This document shows, in pieces, positions 58,465-64,000 of a stretch of 64,000 bases of DNA. Position numbers and translations under genes: made by a program. How positions within the stretch are numbered: position 1 is the stretch's first letter; each line of letters opens with the position of its first letter. Source of the stretch: Spiroplasma endosymbiont of Cantharis nigra. GTDB lineage: Bacteria > Bacillota_I > Bacilli_A > Mycoplasmatales > Mycoplasmataceae. The stretch covers positions 186,001 through 250,000 of the forward strand of contig NZ_OZ026470.1 in the NCBI RefSeq assembly GCF_964019925.1. The letters run 5' to 3'. Under the pieces are notes generated by a model that was not told the DNA's origin, did no database searches, and saw only the letters and a program-made list of their open reading frames with translations.

Positions 58465-58496
58465 TAAAAAAAGCAGACTGATAATCTGCTTTTTTT
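58465..58496. terminator. Bidirectional terminator
   Basis: AGCAGA / TCTGCT stem with As before and Ts after, lying between two convergent genes, so it serves both strands. Confidence 0.85.
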
Positions 58497-58502
58497 AATG
58501 AA

Positions 58503-60455
58503 CTATTTTGATAGTTGGTATAAAGTCTTAAATAAACCTTCTATAGATATAAGTTTTTCAAAGTTTCCAGTTTCAACAATTCCTTTATCTTGTTCTAATA
58601 CATAAATTTCATCAAAGTTTTTAATTGTGCTTAATCGATGGGCAATTGAAATTGTTGTTCTTCCTTCCATTAGTTTTTCTAACTCTTTTTGAATCTCAGA
58701 TTCAACAATATTATCAAGTGCACTTGTAGCTTCATCTAAAATTAATATTTCAGGATTTTTTAAAATAAGTCTTGCAATTACAAGCCTTTGTTTTTGACCA
58801 CCACTTAATTGTGCACCACGTTCAGATAGAATTGTTTCATATTGATTTGGTCATTGCATAATTAATTCATGCATTTTTGCCTTTTTACAAGCTTCAATAA
58901 TATCTTCATTAGTTTTATTTTCTAATCCATAGGCAACATTTTCAAAGATAGTACCACTTAAAATTTGTGGTTCTTGATCAACATAACCAATTTTATCTAA
59001 TCATGATTTTAAATTTAAATCCTTTAATTTCATTTTATTATTTATTAGAATTTCTCCTTGTTGAGGATCATAGAAGCGCAATAATAATTTTGCTATTGTA
59101 GATTTCCCACTTCCTGTTGGTCCAACAAAAGCATATTTTTTACCTTTGACTAATCTAACATTTAAATCTTTAATAACATGCTTATCAGTGTCAGGATACA
59201 TAAAATCAATATTTTTTAGTTCAATAGAATTAATTTTTTCATTAATTTCTTTTTCATTAAATTTTTCAATAGTAATTTCACTTTTTAAAATTTCACTAAC
59301 ATTGTTAGCTGAAATTCTGGCATGGGGAACAGCTGAAATTACTTGTCTTAATTGCATAATTGGAATTGTCATTACAATTACACCTGTTGTAAAAGCAGTA
59401 ATAATACTGATTAAAGATTGAGTATTATTATAGAATAGAAATACTCCAAAGATAATAGAGGCCATTGAGAAACTACCAATCCCTCCAATTATTAATGCAG
59501 AAGGGACTTCTGAAGCAAAGAATTTTTTCTTTTCTTTTTTTGAAACTCTTTCAATCATTTCATTAAAATGATTTTTCTCATGTTTAAATGTTCCCATAGA
59601 TTTTATTAATCTAATACTGTAAATTTTTTCACTAATATCATTGTCTAAATTTTGTGTAATTTTGCTAATTTTTTTAGTAGCACTATTTGATATTAAAATA
59701 GTGATAAAGATTATTATCATAAATGCTAATAATAGTCCAAAAACACAAAGTGCTAATTTTCAACTAATATTGAACATTAGAATAGCTGAAAATAGGATTG
59801 TAACTGTTGAAAGTAAATAAATAATTGGAGCTTCTTTAATAAAAGAAGAGACAATTGAACTATCCTTAATAATAGTTGAAATCAATTGACCAGCTTTATT
59901 AGAATTAAAATAATTTAAATCTTGATCAACTATTTTATTAATTAATTTAGCTTTTAATTGATTTTCATAGGCTTGAGCAATATAGCCACTTACAATAAAG
60001 TTTAAGTAAGAAAGCATAACAACGAAAATAACATCAACAATCATTGAATAGGCAAGAGTGAATAGTTTAAAATCTCCTCCTAAAATCTTAATATAAAGTT
60101 TGTTACCATCATAATAAACAAAATCATAAAAAAACTTTTGAATGATTTGCTCATAGACATTAGAACCTAGTGATATTGCACTAAGCATTTGTTCTAATTC
60201 TTCTTGTGTAATTTGAAGTCCAATTTCTTGAACTATTTCATAGATATCTGTTGTATTAATTGATTGCATAGAATCAAGAACACTTTTTGATACTAATAAA
60301 GCTGTAATAAGTTCAATTGCTTTAATATTTCATATGAATAATAAAGCAATTGAAATTGTTAAAGTTAACATTAAAAAAGTTAAAACCTTTTTATTTTTCA
60401 TAGCTTGAAATAAGTGAGAATAGAGTTCAACTTTTTTTCTTTTTTTAATAACCAT
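58503..60455 (-). CDS. ABC multidrug/lipid exporter, fused membrane and ATPase domains
   Basis: 650 residues, minus strand, start ATG at 60455-60453 after GAAAGGAATTG. The N-terminal membrane domain begins KKVLTFLMLTLTISIALLFIW and has a large insertion after helix 1 (about residues 65-125) before the usual six-helix pattern (GQLISTIIKDSSIVSSFI, TATKKI...IRLIKSMGTFKHE). The ATPase domain has Walker A FVGPTGSGKSTIAKLLLRFYDP, the signature QLSGGQ (complement of 58790-58805), Walker B in ILILDEATSALDNI and the H-loop. MsbA/LmrA-type half-transporter, dimeric. Divergent from a MarR gene, which probably controls it. Confidence 0.92.
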
Positions 60456-60500
60456 TTTTCAATTCCTTTCTTTTTTTCTTTATAATATTTAATAGTTATA

Positions 60501-60563
60501 AAATGATTTATTTTTAATAAAATCATTTATTTCAAATAAACTTACTTGTTTCATTTGAAATAA
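60501..60563. promoter_or_regulatory. Operator palindromes between exporter and MarR gene
   Basis: Two inverted repeats: AAATGATTT ... AAATCATTT (60501-60528) and TTATTTCAAAT (60527-60537) with ATTTGAAATAA (60553-60563). They lie in the shared 140-nt promoter region of the divergent genes, the expected location of MarR binding sites. Confidence 0.7.
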
Positions 60564-60595
60564 GATAATCTTATAACATTATTAGTGGGGTGTCA

Positions 60596-61033
60596 ATGAA
60601 AAAACAATATAATTTAGATAATTTAAGTACCCTTGTTAAAGGTAATTTAGTTATCATTATAATAAGTAAAAGAATCAGTAAAGATATGATGAAAAAGTAT
60701 CCAGATCTCTATTCATTAGCATATCTGCATTTAATGTTTATTAAAAATGTTGAAGGAATTAGTCAAGTAGAACTAGCGGATTTAACTAATACAAATACTT
60801 CAACCATGCACAGAAACATTAAATCATTAACTGATAATAACTATATTTTCAAAAGGATTTCTACAAGAGCAAATGAAAATGAAATTTACTTAACTCAAAA
60901 AGGTGAACAAGTAGTAAAAGATATAATTGAATGAGTTAATGAATATGAAAAAGAAATGGGTTTTAATGAAGAAAATACAATAGAATTAACAATGATGTTT
61001 AAAAAAATAATCAATAAGTATTCTGATTTTTAA
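60596..61033 (+). CDS. MarR family regulator
   Basis: 145 residues from the ATG at 60596, with GTGGGGTG just upstream (a GTG at 60590 in frame is less likely). Winged-helix core: ISQVELADLTNTNTSTMHRNIKSLTDNNYIFKRISTRANENEIYLTQKGEQVV (residues about 55-110), the MarR recognition helix and wing. Divergent from the ABC exporter gene. Likely a ligand-released repressor of the exporter. Confidence 0.88.
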
Positions 61034-61275
61034 TATCAGAAATTATTAAAACAATTTAAATAATAGCTTATTAAAAAGCTATATGAGAATAGGCAAAATA
61101 ATAGATCTTTTAATAGTATGCTATCTTTTTATCATCTTTAAATTCCCAATAAATAACACTTTTATATTTGAATTTTATACAATAAGTTATAAAATAATTA
61201 TGTAATTAAATAAACTATAATAATTTTTTAGTTTATAAAATTATAAAATAGGTATTAATAATAAAGGGGTAAATT

Positions 61276-62361
61276 ATGAAAAAATTATTAACAATTTTGG
61301 GAGCAAGTTGTTTATCAATTACAGCTAGTTCTAACGTAGTTTCTTGTTTTGATACTACACCAAAAATTAAACATACATTCGCTGATGAATTTGACATCTT
61401 TGAACTTGGCGATATTTCAGGACAAGAAGATGTACCAACATTGGAAACAATATATGATGCTATATTCAAAGCTCATGAAAATGTTATTGACTGAAGATTA
61501 ACAGTCGAGTTTGAATGAATTGTATTTGTAGATACACCAACAAATGAATCTTGTATAATTAAAGTAATTGATAAAATGGCTGTTCCTTTTCATACAGGAG
61601 AAGTCACATTTACATATAAATATCAACAGATATTGGAACCTGAAATTTCTTAAGATTTTTTTCTTGAACAAAGAGATATTAAAAGAAGAACTGGTTCTTT
61701 AAAAGAAATAAGTAAATTCTCAAATTTAGTTTCTAATTGAAAATGAATTGCAAATTTAACATTATCATCTCAATTAGCTTATACTGATTTGAAAAGTTAT
61801 GGAGCAAGTAGTGGTCAAGGATTATGCGAATATATAGCATTAAATATTTTAATAAATTATTCTCAAATATTTGGTAAGCATAATTTATATTCTACTTATA
61901 ATAAAAATAAATATTTTTATCAGTTAAATTCTAAAGATGTAAGGCATTATGAATATGGTAGTGGTAATAAAAAAGCGATTCCTTATTTAATGTATGATAA
62001 AATTCGCTCAGATAAAGGGGGAAAATGAACTGACATTCGTGAAGGTAAAAGTATGAGAAAAATTATGAAGAAATGACTAAGTGATTATTCAAATAATTTA
62101 ATTGATGATTATTCAGTTAGTTGATCACATACTTCAAAACCTGAAACTTGAATAAAAAAATATAATAGACCAGTATTACTTTCATTTTTTGCTAAAGGAG
62201 AGGCGCATTCAATTGTAATATATGGTTATAATAGTTCGACTGAAGAATATGCAGTTAATTATGGTTGACCTGGTATTGATAATGGGAAGCAAATAATTAA
62301 AAAATCTGAAATATGATCATATTTCAGTATGGGCTTTTGATATGGTCTAAGAGATAAATAA
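61276..62361 (+). pseudogene. Lipoprotein with spiralin-like module and cysteine-peptidase domain, interrupted by a stop
   Basis: Lipoprotein signal MKKLLTILGASCLSITASSNVVSC, then a spiralin-like module (FELGDISGQEDVPTLETIYDAI ... GEVTFTYKY). A TAA at 61651-61653 ends the first 125 residues, but the same frame continues without shift for 235 more codons to TAA at 62359. That part has a papain-like triad: Cys184 in GQGLCEYIAL, His311 in GEAHSIVIYGYN, Asn328 in AVNYGWPG (numbering counts the stop as one residue). So one ancestral 361-codon gene has acquired a single nonsense codon, or two products are made. Similar putative cysteine peptidases occur in mollicutes. The first 125 codons may still be expressed as a small lipoprotein. 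Confidence 0.78.
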
Positions 62362-62640
62362 AATTAAATAATTTATTTGTCCAAAATAGTCAGTCAAGAA
62401 AATGGATAACTTTAAAAAGACTAAGCAGTTAATAGAAAGGTTGTCAATTTTTTCTGGCCAAATAATAGATCTTTTAAGAGTATTCTAACTTTTTATCATT
62501 TTTAAATTCACAATAAATAGCACTTTTATATTTGAATTTTATACAATAAGTTATAAAATAATTATGTAATTAAATAAGCTATAATAATTTTTTAGTTTAT
62601 AAAATTATAAAATAGGTATTAATAATGAAAGGGTAACATT

Positions 62641-63432
62641 ATGAAAAAATTATTAGGATTATTAGGGGCAAGCTGCTTATCAATTACAGCTAGTTCTAAC
62701 GTAGTTTCTTGTTTTGATACTACACCAAAAATTAAACAAACATTTGCCGATGAATTTAAAGTTTTTGAGCTTGGTAATATTTCAGGAGAAGAAGAAGTAC
62801 CAACTTTGGAAACAATATATGATGCTATATTAAAAGCTCATGAAAATATTACTGACTGAAGATTAACAGTTGATTTTGAATGAATTGTATTTGTAGATAT
62901 ACCAACTAATGAATCTTGTACAATTAAAGTGATTGATAAATGAGCTATTCCTTTTTATACAGGAGAAGTCACATTTACATATAAATATCAAAAGATATTA
63001 GAACCTGAATTTTTTTAATTTATTTCTTGAACAAAGAGATATTAAAAGAAGAACTGTTTCTTTAGAAGAAATAAGTAAAATCTGAAATTTAGTCTCTAAT
63101 TGAAAATCAATAGCAAATTTATAATTAGTATCTCAATTATCTTATACTGATTTGAAAAATTATGAAGAAATGACTAGGTGATTATTCAGTTAGTTGATCA
63201 CATACTTCAAAACCTGAAACTTGAATAAAAAAATATAATAGACCAGTATTACTTTCATTTTTTTAAGGGTGAGGCGCATTCAATTGTAATATATGGTTAT
63301 AATAGTTCAACTGAAGAATATGCAGTTAATTATGGTTGACCTTTCAGTGATAATCGAGTACAAATAATTAAAAAATTTGAAATATGATCATATTTCAGTA
63401 TGGGCTTTTAATATGGTCTAAGACATAAATAA
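62641..63432 (+). pseudogene. Decayed second copy of the spiralin-module/cysteine-peptidase gene
   Basis: The first 125 codons (62641-63018) are intact and encode a lipoprotein like the first copy (MKKLLGLLGASCLSITASS...SC). It also stops after EPEFF, at the same place as the first copy. Beyond it the peptidase part is broken: the Cys region is deleted (LKNYEEMTR follows directly after the Leu-Ser-Tyr-Thr-Asp-Leu block) and frameshifts occur, though GEAHSIVIYGYN remains. Only the small lipoprotein can be functional. Confidence 0.8.
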
Positions 63433-63500
63433 AATTAAATAATTTATTTGGCTTTTTTAAATTTTATATTTAATTTGAGAGTACTAAAAGTTTTCAATTT

Positions 63501-63529
63501 ACCAGTAGTTAAAATCTACTGGTTTTTTT
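63501..63529 (+). terminator. Terminator
   Basis: ACCAGTAG / CTACTGGT stem with TTAAAAT loop followed by TTTTTT. Confidence 0.85.
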
Positions 63530-63670
63530 AATTTTTTTAAAATAAAAAAATATAAAAGAGATTTTGAATTACTAATTAGTTCTTATATGAGTGAAGTTAT
63601 TTTAATAACTAAAAGTCTAATAATTTATTATACTCCTTTAAATATAAACTTTACTTTTTTTATCTTTTGC

Positions 63671-63697
63671 TTGCTTTTTTTTTTTTTTTTCTATAAT
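63671..63697 (+). promoter_or_regulatory. Promoter with poly-T spacer
   Basis: -35-like TTGCTT (63671-63676), 16 consecutive Ts (63675-63690), then C and a perfect TATAAT -10 (63692-63697), 40 nt before the lipoprotein start. Spacing is 15 nt, two less than the optimum of 17. Confidence 0.78.
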
Positions 63698-63736
63698 TAA
63701 CCTAGATTATTAACAATAATCAAAGGAGGAATAAAA

Positions 63737-64000
63737 ATGAAAAAATTATTAAGCTTATTAACTGCTTTTAGTTTAGTTGCAACAAGTAGTGTAACTGTAG
63801 TTGCTTGCGGAGACAAAACAGTTGAACCCCCAATTACTGAAGATAATAGTCAATTAATTAAGGAGTTAAAAACTGAAACTAATGAGATTTTTAAAAAGCA
63901 CTTAGAGAATAATGTTTATAAAAATTTAATTGGATTACCAGAAATGGAAGTAAATAATAAGTTCTTAACTAAAAACAAGATTAAACAATACCAAGGTAAA
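63737..64000 (+). CDS. Lipoprotein, 3' end outside window
   Basis: 88 codons visible. ATG follows AAAGGAGGAATAAAA, a strong ribosome site. Signal MKKLLSLLTAFSLVATSSVTVVAC with lipobox Cys24, then a Lys/Asn/Glu-rich mature part (ELKTETNEIFKKHLENNVYKN). The general form resembles the lipoprotein at 52085, which also has a poly-T promoter. The rest lies beyond the window. Confidence 0.85.
   Translation, partial: MKKLLSLLTAFSLVATSSVTVVACGDKTVEPPITEDNSQLIKELKTETNEIFKKHLENNVYKNLIGLPEMEVNNKFLTKNKIKQYQGK

Larger units (their letters stand above)
61097..63432 (+). repeat. Tandem duplication of a ~1.36 kb gene unit
   Basis: Sequence from 61097 (AATAATAGATCTTTTAA) recurs from 62461 with few changes, including the promoter region, start and signal peptide. 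The second copy has a deletion in its 3' half. Offset between the two starts is 1365 nt. Confidence 0.92.

Noticed and set aside
1-64000. tRNA or rRNA genes
   Set aside because: No cloverleaf with TTCRA arm or rRNA-like conserved block was noticed by eye; a tRNAscan/Infernal run with table 4 would settle this.

Overview
The window reads as chromosome of a mollicute, most likely Spiroplasma or a close relative. The DNA is extremely AT-rich. UGA must be read as tryptophan (translation table 4): almost every long gene here breaks at internal TGA codons under the standard code and is continuous when TGA is Trp, and TGG is rare. Surface proteins carry mollicute lipoprotein signals (MKKLL...C) and repeats that resemble the Spiroplasma protein spiralin. 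A divergent MreB-like gene also points to Spiroplasma. All coordinates below are full table-4 genes.

Region 1 (1-13.6 kb) is a defence island. It holds a partial HNH endonuclease; a two-gene cassette made of a GHKL ATPase fused to a TIR domain plus an MrcB-like/DUF3883 protein (2158-5390); and a four-gene operon of DUF262 protein, MutL/MORC-like GHKL ATPase, Z1 helicase-like ATPase and an unknown protein (6925-12905). The last operon resembles the MutL-Z1 (Mza-type) defence systems. Region 2 (13.7-18.9 kb) is a beta-glucoside operon: RpiR regulator, PTS EIIABC with unusual domain order, and GH1 6-phospho-beta-glucosidase. Region 3 (19-31.9 kb) is a mosaic of decayed insertion sequences that separate single cargo genes: a TIR-like nucleotide-binding protein, a DUF2130 coiled-coil protein with tandem internal repeats, and a 1412-residue SF1 helicase with a Vsr-like C-terminus. 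Region 4 (32-44.1 kb) is a complete type II-A CRISPR-Cas locus in the order cas9, tracrRNA, cas1, cas2, csn2, array. The array has 98 repeats and 97 spacers, several of them duplicated or near-duplicated.

Region 5 (44.3-48.4 kb) is a second sugar locus: RpiR regulator, PTS EIICB, and three tightly packed downstream genes for a dual-specificity-type phosphatase, a divergent truncated MreB/actin-like protein and a small two-helix membrane protein. Region 6 (48.6-64 kb) encodes surface and export functions: a spiralin-repeat lipoprotein with a GH18 chitinase domain, a lipoprotein/ABC exporter operon, a secreted protein without lipobox cysteine, a divergent MarR regulator/ABC exporter pair, a tandem duplication of a decaying spiralin-module/cysteine-peptidase gene, and a partial lipoprotein. 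Two lipoprotein genes have promoters whose -35 to -10 spacer contains a 16-17 nt poly-T tract, a layout suited to phase variation.

At least nine full, truncated or fossil copies of one IS (ISNCY/IS1202-like) lie in the same orientation and border nearly every accessory cassette. Homologous recombination between such direct repeats could have assembled the island. The most promising undescribed items are the GHKL-TIR/MrcB-DUF3883 pair and the PTS-phosphatase-MreB-like-membrane protein operon.
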